Below are positions 1 through 7,181 of a stretch of 37,154 bases of DNA, one piece after another. The notes beneath the pieces were generated by a model, which was given only the letters and a program-made list of their open reading frames with translations, did no database searches and had not been told where the DNA came from. The first letter of the stretch is position 1; each line of letters starts with the position of its first letter. Source of the stretch: Candidatus Nomurabacteria bacterium (GTDB taxonomy: Bacteria > Patescibacteriota > Saccharimonadia > Saccharimonadales > Saccharimonadaceae); assembly GCA_031261545.1 (NCBI GenBank), contig JAISJL010000028.1, forward strand, positions 1-37,154, in the 5' to 3' direction. The translations under genes were made by a program, and so were the position numbers.

Positions 1-1
1 T

Positions 2-1465
2 TTGGATTGGGTAAACGCTATATCTGTAAAGACGACCAAACAGATTCTCGGCGAGATTATCACTAAATTGTTCAAGTTTGACAATCTGGACGATCCGAAG
101 CTCTATGCGGCGCTGTCCCATCTGACAACTTTGTGGCACAAGGTGGTCGAGAACAAGGGGGCGGAGTTTAGTCTCGGTGATTTTGTGCGGTATATTGACG
201 ATTGCAACAAGGCTGAGTTGCAAATTTTGGACGCCAACCCGTATAAAAACGCTAGCGATAGGGTGCAAGTGATGAGTGCGCACGCAGCCAAGGGGTTGGA
301 ATGGGAACATGTTTTCATTTTGGACGCGTCAAAGCAGGCTTGGAATAACGCTCGCACCAACAACAGCGATTGGCCGTTGCCAGATAACCTGCGCTCGATC
401 AAGAACGCTAATGCGGATGAAAATGGGCGAAAACGGCTATTCTACGTGGCTGTTACACGGGCGAAAACACACTTGTATATCAGCTCATCGGAGCAAGATT
501 TTGATGGTAAACGACGAGAGCGATTGGACTTTTTGGAAGACTGCGTGTCGTGCGAACCGATTTTGATGCCAGAAAAAGCGGAAGATTTGACCAAAAAAGT
601 GCAAAAAGGCCTGGAACTGTCGTGGATGCGGCCAGAGGTAACGGAAAACTTAAAGGATTTATTGCGAGAGAAAATTGCCGATTTTCACCTTAGTGCGTCG
701 GCGCTGAACACGTTTTTGGATATTGAACACGCTGGTCCGACGGAGTTTTTGATGCAAAATATTCTGCATATGCCTTCGGCGCAGTCGGCAGAGGTGATGC
801 TGGGTAATGCGATCCACGCTGCGATTGATTTTTGGCAGAAAAACAAGGTTTCGCCGGATGAATTACGCAAGTTTTTGGCAAAGTATTTGGAGACCAGGAC
901 TGATATTGCACCAGATAAGCTGGTGGAGTTTACAGATTATGGAGCGGGGATTTTGGAAAATTATTTAGCCGCCAAGGCTTTGATGTTCGGTTTGCCATCT
1001 GATAGTGAGGTGTCGCTGGGCTACGGCGGACAGGAGATACGCGTGGGCGAAGCGCGATTGGTGGGCAAGATTGACAGATTGGAATTTGATGAAAACGCCA
1101 AGACGATCACGATTGTTGATTTCAAGACGGGAAAATACCCGACAAGCAAGTCTTCGGCCATTTCGCGACATAAATACACCGAGCAGCTGTATTTTTATAA
1201 GATTTTGTTGGAATTATCCGGCAAATACCGAAATTACCAGATCATTGGTGGCAGGTTGGAATATATCAAGCCAGACGAGGAGACGGGTGGATTGCCGGAG
1301 CCGATTGAGGTGGTGTTTGAGGCTTCTATTGAAAACAGATTGCGACGATTGATTGGAGCGGTGTGGAAGATGATTTCGGAGGTGGAGTTTTGGTCTGCCG
1401 ACGAGATTTCGGCGCGGGGATTGCATAAAATGGCAGAGTTTGAGGAGTTTTTGCTCGAAAAATAA
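2..1465 (+). CDS. UvrD/Rep-type helicase fused to RecB-like nuclease (3' part only)
   Basis: The reading frame is open at the left edge, so this is the C-terminal 487 residues or so of a larger protein. Superfamily 1 helicase motif V (VQVMSAHAAKGLEW, about residues 88-101 of the fragment) and motif VI (RLFYVAVTRAK, 145-155) are intact. After a linker comes a PD-(D/E)XK nuclease domain: GNAIHAAID near 269-276, GKIDRLE near 355-361 (metal ligand Asp358), DFKTGK at 373-378 (Asp373, Lys375) and a following QLYFY motif. By family knowledge such helicase-nucleases resect double-strand breaks in the manner of AddA/RecB. No C-terminal cysteine cluster for a 4Fe-4S centre, as in AddB, is visible. The protein ends at TAA, followed by a palindromic repeat. 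Walker A and motifs I-IV lie outside the window. Family call firm; exact subfamily uncertain. Confidence 0.9.
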   Translation: MDWVNAISVKTTKQILGEIITKLFKFDNLDDPKLYAALSHLTTLWHKVVENKGAEFSLGDFVRYIDDCNKAELQILDANPYKNASDRVQVMSAHAAKGLEWEHVFILDASKQAWNNARTNNSDWPLPDNLRSIKNANADENGRKRLFYVAVTRAKTHLYISSSEQDFDGKRRERLDFLEDCVSCEPILMPEKAEDLTKKVQKGLELSWMRPEVTENLKDLLREKIADFHLSASALNTFLDIEHAGPTEFLMQNILHMPSAQSAEVMLGNAIHAAIDFWQKNKVSPDELRKFLAKYLETRTDIAPDKLVEFTDYGAGILENYLAAKALMFGLPSDSEVSLGYGGQEIRVGEARLVGKIDRLEFDENAKTITIVDFKTGKYPTSKSSAISRHKYTEQLYFYKILLELSGKYRNYQIIGGRLEYIKPDEETGGLPEPIEVVFEASIENRLRRLIGAVWKMISEVEFWSADEISARGLHKMAEFEEFLLEK

Positions 1466-1473
1466 TACAATAA

Positions 1474-1635
1474 GCACTCTTCGCAACCATAATTTCAACC
1501 TTTTCGGGTCCTGCCAGTGCGTCCGCCCCTAAAATTTTTTCCTGAATTATATCACTCGCTAGATTATTTTGTTGATTGCCTAATTCAGTAAAAACATTTT
1601 TGGGGCAGCCCCGCGCGCTGTCACCCGAAAAGGTT
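1474..1635. repeat. Long imperfect palindrome with the TTCGCAACCATAATTTC end motif
   Basis: The element follows the helicase gene directly. The left end carries TTCGCAACCATAATTTC, shared with elements at 18216, 31906 and, more loosely, 34735. Inside, AACCTTTTCGGGT (1497-1509) pairs with ACCCGAAAAGGTT (1623-1635), GCCCC (1525-1529) with GGGGC (1602-1606), and CTGAATTA (1542-1549) with TAATTCAG (1581-1588), giving one long interrupted hairpin. As RNA it could end helicase transcription, but no U-tract follows. A non-autonomous mobile or REP-like element is the likeliest reading. Confidence 0.7.
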
Positions 1636-1661
1636 TTACGGCAGAAAATCGCCAAAAACTC

Positions 1662-1690
1662 TTGACAAATGATGTCTGGTGTGATATAAT
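1662..1690 (+). promoter_or_regulatory. Perfect sigma70-type promoter TTGACA-N17-TATAAT
   Basis: TTGACA at 1662-1667 and TATAAT at 1685-1690 are separated by exactly 17 nt. The predicted start is near 1697. It would drive the 66-codon ORF and structured RNA region downstream, not ftsE, which has its own promoter after a terminator-like hairpin at 2388-2410. Confidence 0.8.
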
Positions 1691-1736
1691 GGAAAGGTTG
1701 AGTTGGCAAGAGTATTCCTTTTGGTCGATTTCAACA

Positions 1737-1767
1737 ACAAACAGCAGGGGTGAAAGCCCTTGTTTGT
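1737..1767 (+). promoter_or_regulatory. Hairpin in the leader of the 1.7-2.4 kb transcript
   Basis: ACAAACA (1737-1743) pairs with TGTTTGT (1761-1767), and AGGG (1746-1749) with CCCT (1757-1760), leaving a 2-nt bulge and a 7-nt loop. The hairpin sits about 15 nt before the AAGGTGAT Shine-Dalgarno of the small ORF. A 14-nt sequence next to it (TCGATTTCAACAAC, 1725-1738) recurs with one inserted T at 1799-1813 inside the ORF. A regulatory role is inference. Confidence 0.5.
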
Positions 1768-1795
1768 ATCTTACGAAGAAAGAAGGTGATGAAGC

Positions 1796-1996
1796 TTGTC
1801 GATTTTCAACAACGACAGCAATACCGACAAAAACGCCGCTTACAGGCGTGAACAGTCATTTTTTGGCAGTCCGCGTGATGCAAAAACTCAAAACGAGAGT
1901 TCTATGCGTCAAGCCCAGCACGCCAACGACAGTTATGTTGGTAGGCTAACTGACGAACAGAAGAAAAATCTGGAAGTCACGCACGGAACTTGGTAG
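1796..1996 (+). CDS. Possible 66-residue hydrophilic small protein
   Basis: I do not recognise this protein. It would start at TTG 1796, preceded at good spacing by AAGGTGAT (about 1784-1791), which fits the 16S rRNA anti-Shine-Dalgarno sequence. The product is rich in Asn, Asp, Gln, Ser and Arg, has no hydrophobic segment and looks disordered; it ends in THGTW. It lies in a transcript with a perfect promoter and is followed at once by dense RNA structure, so it could be a translated part of a bifunctional RNA, a leader peptide or a chance frame. It is not the tag frame of a normal tmRNA: it is too long and has no ALAA-type end. Confidence 0.35.
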   Translation: MSIFNNDSNTDKNAAYRREQSFFGSPRDAKTQNESSMRQAQHANDSYVGRLTDEQKKNLEVTHGTW

Positions 1997-2380
1997 AGTA
2001 AAGACTATTAAGACCGCGGGGCTAGCCGAAAAATCTCCAGCCCTTCGCAAGGATGCGATGGAAATGAACCTGTATATACAGGTTTTTGGATTACGGAGTA
2101 ATCCATGGCTTTGAGTAGCAAACCAGTTGAAACCACGGAGTTGTTTTGACACCGTCCGGAAGTGCCAAAAAGGCAAAATGGTTTGTGAACCTGCTCCTAT
2201 GGAGTGAGCGGAGCAGGGTGGTAGCCGCCTGGTAGTTGGTGTGTTTGCGGCAAATGGTCGTGGACAAGCGGGCAGAGCCGCGACATTAACTACCTAGGTC
2301 GGTGACAAATTACCACAACTTTCTTAAACAATTTGTAAAAGGTCAGGCAGAGATCGGATAATTCTCTCCATCCCCCTTTA
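1997..2380 (+). ncRNA. Unidentified, densely structured RNA upstream of ftsE
   Basis: No reading frame fits this stretch, but perfect short helices follow each other. AACCTGTA 2067-2074 pairs with TACAGGTT 2077-2084, GGATTAC 2088-2094 with GTAATCC 2098-2104, and TGCC 2163-2166 with GGCA 2172-2175. CCTGCTCC 2190-2197 pairs with GGAGCAGG 2210-2217, GGTGG 2217-2221 with CCGCC 2225-2229 (sharing one base with the previous helix), and GGTAGTT 2231-2237 with AACTACC 2288-2294, which encloses GTCGTGG 2257-2263 paired with CCGCGAC 2278-2284. It is transcribed from the promoter at 1662 if that is active. I looked for tmRNA, RNase P, SRP, 6S, group I and group II intron core motifs and did not find them. 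The boundaries are estimates; function is unknown. Confidence 0.5.
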
Positions 2381-2387
2381 CATATAC

Positions 2388-2415
2388 CCCCTAGGCAACA
2401 AGTTTAGGGGTTTCA
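2388..2415 (+). terminator. Weak terminator-like hairpin before ftsE
   Basis: CCCCTA (2388-2393) pairs with TAGGGG (2405-2410), followed by TTTC. The stem is only 6 bp and the T-tract short, so the call is tentative. It would separate the structured RNA transcript from ftsE. Confidence 0.4.
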
Positions 2416-2419
2416 ATGT

Positions 2420-2448
2420 TTGCAATTGTATTTTGATTATGTTAAACT
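2420..2448 (+). promoter_or_regulatory. ftsE promoter, predicted leaderless
   Basis: TTGCAA (2420-2425) and TAAACT (2443-2448) have a 17-nt spacer. Only 6 nt separate the -10 box from ATG 2455, so transcription should begin at or beside the start codon. There is no Shine-Dalgarno sequence. Confidence 0.6.
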
Positions 2449-2454
2449 TAAAGT

Positions 2455-3171
2455 ATGATAGTTTTCGAGAATGTAACGAAGCATTACTCAAAGGGCAAAA
2501 CAGGATTACCTGCTCTGAAAAACATCAACCTGAACGTTGGTGCGAATGAGTTTGTGATTTTGGTGGGGTCTTCTGGCGCAGGGAAATCAACATTGCTCAA
2601 AATGATTACGCGCGAGGAAAAGCCAGATAAGGGAAAGATTATTGTAGGCGGGATAAACTACGACGACCTCAAATCGCGACATATTCCGTTTTTGCGGCGA
2701 AAATTGGGCGTGGTTTTTCAGGATTTTAAGCTGTTACCAAAGCGGACTGTGTTCGAGAATATTGCTTTTGCCATGGAGATTGCGGGGATGACGAATTCGG
2801 AGATCAAGGCGGCAGTGCCAAAGGCGATTGAGTTGGTGGGGTTGGTGGGCAAGGAAAACAGCTTCCCGAGCCAGCTGAGCGGAGGTGAACGGCAGAGAGT
2901 TTCGATTGCGCGAGCGGTGGTGCGGCAGCCAAAGATTTTGATTGCGGATGAGCCGACGGGCAATCTTGATGAACAACATAAATGGGAAATTGTGCGCCTT
3001 TTGGAAAAGATTAACGCTTGCGGGACGAATGTGCTGCTGATTACGCACGACATGGAGATTGTGAAGAAATTGAAACGGCGAGTGGTAATTATTAACGGAG
3101 GTCAGATTGTGTATGACAAGAAAACGGCTTCGGTGACTATGCCTCCGCAGAAACCAGTGGGGCGAAAATGA
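2455..3171 (+). CDS. ftsE: Cell-division ABC ATPase FtsE
   Basis: The 238-residue ABC nucleotide-binding subunit pairs with FtsX and, in characterised bacteria, couples ATP hydrolysis at the septum to activation of peptidoglycan hydrolases. Visible motifs are Walker A GSSGAGKST (38-46), Q-loop Gln89, signature LSGGE (141-145), Walker B ILIADE (161-166) with catalytic Glu166, and H-loop His198. Length and order match FtsE. The start is ATG 2455, with no Shine-Dalgarno but a promoter ending 6 nt earlier. The stop overlaps the ftsX start by 4 nt (ATGA), the usual sign of translational coupling. Confidence 0.95.
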   Translation: MIVFENVTKHYSKGKTGLPALKNINLNVGANEFVILVGSSGAGKSTLLKMITREEKPDKGKIIVGGINYDDLKSRHIPFLRRKLGVVFQDFKLLPKRTVFENIAFAMEIAGMTNSEIKAAVPKAIELVGLVGKENSFPSQLSGGERQRVSIARAVVRQPKILIADEPTGNLDEQHKWEIVRLLEKINACGTNVLLITHDMEIVKKLKRRVVIINGGQIVYDKKTASVTMPPQKPVGRK

Positions 3172-4391
3172 ACCGACCACAACAGCAACCATCTGGACAT
3201 AATCCGGCAGAGTTTGCGCGAAAAAGCATCAGCGAGATCGCCGACATGATTCATCGTGGCGATAAGCCACAGCCTTTGACATCCGACGGGGAACTGTTTA
3301 TTGGTGACATGCCGGAGAAAAATCCAATTTTGATGGAGCGAGTTTTGAGCACAGAGGTAAAGCGTGGACATAAGGTCAACAACCCGATCAAGACGGCACA
3401 GGATCTGCACATCAAGGCAAAGCAACTGTCAAAACGGACATTGAAGGCTCTGACCAAGCATCAACCACGCAAGATCATTACAGCGGCGCGGATCCATAAA
3501 TATGGGTTGATTAACTTTACGCGCAATGCCTGGCTGTCGGTGGCGTCGATTGCGATTATGATTATTACGCTGCTGATTATGTCGGTGACAGTGCTGGCGA
3601 CGCAGATTGCTAATGATACTTTGGAAACGATTAAGTCGCAAGTGGATATGTCGATTTATTTGAAGCAGGACATTTCCAATCAGGATATTAACGAGATTTT
3701 GGCTGACTTGAAGAAATTGCCATCGGTCAAGAGCTTCAAGTATACTTCGCCAACCGAGGCGCGCGAGAATTACATCCGTGAAAACCTCAACAATTCTGAT
3801 GCAATGTTGGCGATAAACGAAGCCGACAATATGTTCCCAGGGATTATAAATATTCAAGTGGTGGATATTAACAACACTTTGGAGCTGGAAAACTTTGTGC
3901 GGAATAATTACACGGCAGCGAGTAATTTGGATACGGCGCGATTGCCGAGCTTCGCTTCGGATCGGCGATCGGCGATTGACAAGATTGCCAGCACCGCCAA
4001 CATGATTAAGGGCGCAGGGTTGGTGGCGGGGATTGTGTTTATGGTTATTGCGGTTTTGATGATTTTTAATACAATTCGGATGGCGATTTTTAGCCGACAG
4101 GATGAGATTTATATGATGGGCCTGATTGGGGCGTCAAAAGCGTTCATCCGTGGGCCGTTTATCATTGAGGCGGCGATTGCGGGGCTGATTGCAGCGATTA
4201 TATCTGGGTTTATCTTATTATTTGCTTTACCAAAGGCTTTGCCAGCTATGATCCAATATGACATTACGGCGCAACCGATTTTTGATTGGCTGGGAGCGCA
4301 TTTGGCATTGTCGCTCGGGGGGTTGTATTTGGCGGGGATTGTGCTTGGGGCGTTATCATCTTGGATGGCGACAAGGAAATACTTGAAATAA
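3168..4391 (+). CDS. ftsX: Cell-division permease FtsX with a long N-terminal cytoplasmic extension
   Basis: This 407-residue membrane partner of FtsE has its first transmembrane segment at about 122-146. A large extracytoplasmic domain follows (about 150-275), then three more segments near 278-300, 330-355 and 378-400, the FtsX four-helix plan. In known systems the outer loop contacts a peptidoglycan hydrolase or its activator; a candidate downstream envelope protein here is the S41 peptidase. The protein is about 100 residues longer than typical FtsX because of a hydrophilic, basic N-terminal region (residues 1-120) with Pro/Gln-rich beginnings. The start overlaps the ftsE stop. No terminator follows, only compound palindromes. 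Confidence 0.92.
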   Translation: MNRPQQQPSGHNPAEFARKSISEIADMIHRGDKPQPLTSDGELFIGDMPEKNPILMERVLSTEVKRGHKVNNPIKTAQDLHIKAKQLSKRTLKALTKHQPRKIITAARIHKYGLINFTRNAWLSVASIAIMIITLLIMSVTVLATQIANDTLETIKSQVDMSIYLKQDISNQDINEILADLKKLPSVKSFKYTSPTEARENYIRENLNNSDAMLAINEADNMFPGIINIQVVDINNTLELENFVRNNYTAASNLDTARLPSFASDRRSAIDKIASTANMIKGAGLVAGIVFMVIAVLMIFNTIRMAIFSRQDEIYMMGLIGASKAFIRGPFIIEAAIAGLIAAIISGFILLFALPKALPAMIQYDITAQPIFDWLGAHLALSLGGLYLAGIVLGALSSWMATRKYLK

Positions 4392-4463
4392 AATTGTTTC
4401 CTACTAGCGCCAACCCCAATACACTTTTTCTTCACTCGTTACAGTCGATGCTTCGCATCGCGT

Positions 4464-4500
4464 ATAATCCGCCGTTACTCGCTTCGCTCGCGGGGATTAT
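4464..4500. repeat. REP-like palindrome, copy 1
   Basis: ATAATCC (4464-4470) pairs with GGATTAT (4494-4500), and an inner GC-rich stem is built from the CGC/GCG tracts. It shares the core ATAATCCGCCGTTAC with copies at 19312 and 32252. Confidence 0.8.
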
Positions 4501-4516
4501 CCGCCTCACTCGTGAC

Positions 4517-4571
4517 TAAAATCTAGCTTTCGGACTTCGTCCGCCACCTAATAGGTGGACGCTAGATTTTA
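4517..4571. repeat. Three-way-junction palindrome
   Basis: TAAAATCTAGC (4517-4527) is an 11-bp perfect inverted repeat of GCTAGATTTTA (4561-4571). It encloses two further hairpins: CGGAC/GTCCG (4531-4543) and CCACCT/AGGTGG (4544-4558). A single-stranded form would be a cloverleaf without a fourth arm. Confidence 0.75.
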
Positions 4572-4628
4572 ATCCTCGCTTGGCATAACTCGCTACGGAA
4601 AAAGGTATTGCGGGTTGGCTCGAAAGTC

Positions 4629-4657
4629 TTGACATTTTTATTTCATTGCTATATACT
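4629..4657 (+). promoter_or_regulatory. S41 peptidase promoter, predicted leaderless
   Basis: TTGACA (4629-4634), a 17-nt spacer and TATACT (4652-4657) lie 9 nt before ATG 4667. The promoter lies across an upstream in-frame TTG (4646), which rules that TTG out as a start for transcripts from this promoter. Confidence 0.75.
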
Positions 4658-4666
4658 AAGAGAGTT

Positions 4667-5899
4667 ATGGAGGATAATAGAAGTGAGATTATAGTGCGAG
4701 CGAGCGGCAAACAGCCGAAGGCTCTGCGGGCGAGTAATAGGGCGTTCACGATTGCGACGGTGGTGGTGACGCTGCTAGTTGGGATTGTGATTGGGAGTAA
4801 TTTGGGGTCGATTTATAAGAAAATTGCACCAAATTCGTCGGTTTCGGATATAGACTTGTCGAGCGTACAGGATTTATATAGGGAGATTAAGAGTAATTAC
4901 AACGGCGAAGTTGACGATGCCGCCTTGGCGGATGGCGCAAAAAAGGGTTTAGTGACTGCGTTGGGTGATCCGTATTCGGGATATTTGACGACGAGTGAAC
5001 AAAGCGGCTTGGTGGACAATATCAACGGCGATTTTTCGGGGATTGGGGCGGAACTTGGCTTACGAAACGGCGTAGTGGAAGTTTTGCGATTGTTGCAGAA
5101 CAGTCCAGCGCAAAAATCGGGGCTACAGGTAGGCGATGTTGTTTATACTGTTGGCGGTGAGGATGTGTCGAGTTTGGGTGTTTCGGAGGTGGCCAGCAAG
5201 ATCCGAGGTGAAGTCGGCACACCGTGCAATTTGGTGGTGTTGCGAGGCGGCGAACTGAAAACCTTTGCGATTACGCGGGCGAAAATAACAGATACAAGCG
5301 TTTGGACAGAGGTCAAAAAGCAGGATGGCAAAAACATCTTGGTGCTGCACATTGTTTCGTTCTCGGAGGATGCCGGAGACAAGGCGTATTCGTTAGTCCG
5401 GCAAGAGATGAGTAAAGCCAAGATCGACGGAGTAGTGCTGGATTTGCGTGGCGATGGTGGCGGATATGTGCAAGCGGCGCAGAGTTTGTTGAGTTTGTGG
5501 CTGGGCAACAAGATTATTATGACGGAGAAGCATTTGGGCGGTGAGAGTTCGCTCAGATCATTCGCGGGCAAGGATATTTTAGCGGATACGCCGACGGTAG
5601 TTTTGATTAACGGTAGTTCGGCATCGGCGAGTGAGATTACGGCGGGGGCTTTGCGCGATTACGACAAGGCAATCTTGGTCGGCGAACAGAGTTACGGCAA
5701 GGGCTGTATGCAACAGATGCTGGGGTTGGCGGACGGCAATTACTTGAAAATCACAATTGCGGATTGGTACACTCCAAACGGCAACAATGTGAACGAAGTT
5801 GGCTTAACGCCAGATGAGGTTGTTGGATTGACGGTTGAAGACTTAAACAACAACCGCGATCCGCAACTTAGCGCAGCACTTAATAAATTAACTAAATAA
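4667..5899 (+). CDS. S41-family C-terminal processing peptidase with PDZ domain
   Basis: This 410-residue CtpA/Prc-type serine peptidase has an N-terminal membrane anchor (about 27-46), a PDZ domain (about 115-205) and an S41 catalytic core. The catalytic dyad is readable as Ser320, the middle serine of SASASE, and Lys345 in EQSYGKG, 25 residues apart as in E. coli Tsp. The peptidase domain therefore faces outside, where family members trim envelope proteins. ATG 4667 is chosen because the promoter -10 box ends at 4657; the upstream TTG lies inside the promoter. It follows ftsEX in the same direction but has its own promoter. Confidence 0.92.
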   Translation: MEDNRSEIIVRASGKQPKALRASNRAFTIATVVVTLLVGIVIGSNLGSIYKKIAPNSSVSDIDLSSVQDLYREIKSNYNGEVDDAALADGAKKGLVTALGDPYSGYLTTSEQSGLVDNINGDFSGIGAELGLRNGVVEVLRLLQNSPAQKSGLQVGDVVYTVGGEDVSSLGVSEVASKIRGEVGTPCNLVVLRGGELKTFAITRAKITDTSVWTEVKKQDGKNILVLHIVSFSEDAGDKAYSLVRQEMSKAKIDGVVLDLRGDGGGYVQAAQSLLSLWLGNKIIMTEKHLGGESSLRSFAGKDILADTPTVVLINGSSASASEITAGALRDYDKAILVGEQSYGKGCMQQMLGLADGNYLKITIADWYTPNGNNVNEVGLTPDEVVGLTVEDLNNNRDPQLSAALNKLTK

Positions 5900-5928
5900 C
5901 CTGACTGTTGTCGGGGCGAAGGAGGAAT

Positions 5929-6321
5929 ATGGAAGTAGGCGAAGCACCAAAGAAAAAGATTTTGATCGTTGAGGATGATGCAGGTTTGGCGCAGGTTTAT
6001 CGCGACCGACTGGAGATCGAGGGATTTGAGACGGTCGAGGCACACAACGGCGAGGATGCCTTGGTGATGGCGACCAAGGAGCGACCGGATTTGATCCTGC
6101 TCGACGTGATGATGCCGAAGATTAACGGGTTTGATGTCTTGGACATCTTGAAAAACACGCCGGAAACGATGAACATTCATGTGCTGATGCTTTCGGCCTT
6201 GGCGGACGAAGACAATATCATTAAATCGGAACGGATGGGCGCAGATGATTACATGATCAAGTCGCAGGTGGTGATTGACGACATGGTGAACAAAATCCGC
6301 GAGGTTTTGGAGACCTTCTAA
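5929..6321 (+). CDS. Single-domain response regulator receiver
   Basis: The 130-residue CheY-like receiver has no output domain. Acidic residues Glu15, Asp16 and Asp17, phosphoacceptor Asp59 (LILLDVMMP) and the conserved lysine in DDYMIKSQ are present; the usual proline after that lysine is serine. ATG 5929 is chosen because AAGGAGG stands at 5919-5925, giving 130 residues; a longer in-frame start at 5908 lacks a site. No histidine kinase is in the window. The next gene, pyrH, begins on the base after the stop codon. It closely resembles the receiver at 15683, including the KSQ tripeptide, so the two are probably paralogues. Confidence 0.9.
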   Translation: MEVGEAPKKKILIVEDDAGLAQVYRDRLEIEGFETVEAHNGEDALVMATKERPDLILLDVMMPKINGFDVLDILKNTPETMNIHVLMLSALADEDNIIKSERMGADDYMIKSQVVIDDMVNKIREVLETF

Positions 6322-7023
6322 ATGCGGGTGCTGCTAAAATTATCTGGCGAGCAACTGGGCGGAGAAGCCGGAAAAGGCTTCGACGCCGAGACAGCTCGCT
6401 GGATTGCTGGGGAAGTTTCGGAGTTGCAAAAGGCTAGCAATGAAGTAGCGGTGATGATTGGTGGCGGTAACTTTGTGCGCGGGGCGTTTTTCGAGAATAG
6501 TGGCATTGATCAAGTCGTGGCGGACACGGCTGGAATGTTGGCAACTTTGATAAATGCAACATTGTTGGGTGAAGTTTTCCGCAACGGCGGGCTAGATACG
6601 TCAGTTTTGACAAACATACATTGCGGGCAAGCTGCCGACGACTTCACCAAGCGCCGCGCCACGCACCATTTGGACAAAAATCGCGTGGTAGTTCTGGCCG
6701 GCGGTACTGGACGACCGTTCGTGACGACAGACACGGCAGCAGTTTTGTTGGCTTTGGAATTGGACTGCGACATCGTGGTCAAGGCGACCAAAGTGGCAGG
6801 AGTATACACCAAAGATCCAGCAAAGTTTGCCGACGCATCACTACTCTCGCATTTATCTTACGCCGAAGCGGTCGCAAACAAGGACATCGCCGTAATGGAC
6901 AAAACCGCTCTGGCGACTGCTGAAGACCACAATATTCCAATCTTGGTTTGCGAACTATCACGCGAGAAGCCGAATGAAATTATTCGAGCGTTGAAGGGTG
7001 AGACGGGGACGAGGATTGGGTGA
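6322..7023 (+). CDS. pyrH: UMP kinase PyrH
   Basis: This 233-residue hexameric-type bacterial UMP kinase phosphorylates UMP to UDP with ATP. It belongs to the amino-acid-kinase fold: KLSGE near the N terminus, GGGNFVRG for phosphate binding, the GGTGRPFVTTDTAA loop, and KATKVAGVYTKDP for nucleotide contacts. Length is typical. The ATG abuts the stop of the receiver gene, so translation is probably coupled, with no separate promoter. A 6-bp hairpin with TTTT at 7064-7083 may end the transcript. Confidence 0.95.
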   Translation: MRVLLKLSGEQLGGEAGKGFDAETARWIAGEVSELQKASNEVAVMIGGGNFVRGAFFENSGIDQVVADTAGMLATLINATLLGEVFRNGGLDTSVLTNIHCGQAADDFTKRRATHHLDKNRVVVLAGGTGRPFVTTDTAAVLLALELDCDIVVKATKVAGVYTKDPAKFADASLLSHLSYAEAVANKDIAVMDKTALATAEDHNIPILVCELSREKPNEIIRALKGETGTRIG

Positions 7024-7063
7024 TTTGATATTATTGCGATGTTGTTGAGCTACGCTAGTTTGG

Positions 7064-7083
7064 TTTGATTACGATCAAATTTT
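7064..7083 (+). terminator. Possible pyrH terminator
   Basis: TTTGAT (7064-7069), a TACG loop, and ATCAAA (7074-7079) are followed by TTTTA. The stem is short and AT-rich. The stronger hairpin at 7098-7125 could serve as backup in the same direction. Confidence 0.45.
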
Positions 7084-7097
7084 ATCCGAAACAAAAG

Positions 7098-7125
7098 AAA
7101 AACTGCTAGATAAATAGCAGTTTTT
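7098..7125 (-). terminator. Strong intrinsic terminator, bidirectional
   Basis: AAAAACTGCTA (7098-7108) and TAGCAGTTTTT (7115-7125) form an 11-bp perfect stem with a 6-nt loop. On the minus strand it is followed by TTTTC-TTTTG, so it ends the predicted small transcript from the promoter at 7182-7210; on the plus strand it can stop read-through from pyrH. Confidence 0.8.
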
Positions 7126-7174
7126 CAAGTGTTTTCCTGCGTAACGAGTGGTAATTCCTAGAGTTATCGCTCAT
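7106..7174 (-). CDS. Possible 22-residue leaderless microprotein, or a small RNA of about 75 nt
   Basis: A minus-strand ATG at 7174 lies 7 nt after a TATAAT box, the same spacing as the leaderless genes in this window. It opens a 22-codon frame (SDNSRNYHSLRRKTLEKLLF core, basic, amphipathic-looking at the end) that stops within the loop of the terminator at 7098-7125. The transcript would run from about 7175 to 7098. A stop inside the terminator hairpin is unusual for a translated gene, so a non-coding small RNA is equally possible. I recognise neither. Confidence 0.35.
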   Translation of the reverse strand: MSDNSRNYHSLRRKTLEKLLFI

Positions 7175-7181
7175 TAACATT

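Larger units (their letters stand above)
4409..4619. repeat. Compound palindromic element between ftsX and the S41 peptidase gene
   Basis: An outer inverted repeat pairs 4409-4430 (GCCAACCCCAATACAC plus T-run) with 4597-4619 (A-run plus GGTATTGCGGGTTGGC). Nested inside are a REP-like unit (4464-4500) and a three-way-junction unit (4517-4571). The right arm ends about 10 nt before the promoter of the peptidase gene. The whole 211-bp block looks like one element built from, or invaded by, others. Confidence 0.65.

Noticed and set aside
1326-1709. 127-codon minus-strand frame
   Set aside because: It overlaps the helicase 3' end and runs through the palindromic element. It has no ribosome-binding site, and its composition is that of a shadow.
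1662-2415. tmRNA, RNase P RNA, SRP RNA or self-splicing intron
   Set aside because: The GGxTTCGAC start and T-loop/CCA end of tmRNA, the GAGGAAAGTCC core of RNase P, the GGTCAGG-GGAAG-AGCAG loop of SRP and the group I and II core motifs are absent. The run Ala-Asn-Asp-Ser-Tyr in the small ORF recalls a tmRNA tag, but the stop context does not.
4646-4666. TTG 4646 as start of the S41 peptidase
   Set aside because: It lies between the -35 and -10 boxes of a good promoter, so the codon would not be transcribed from it.
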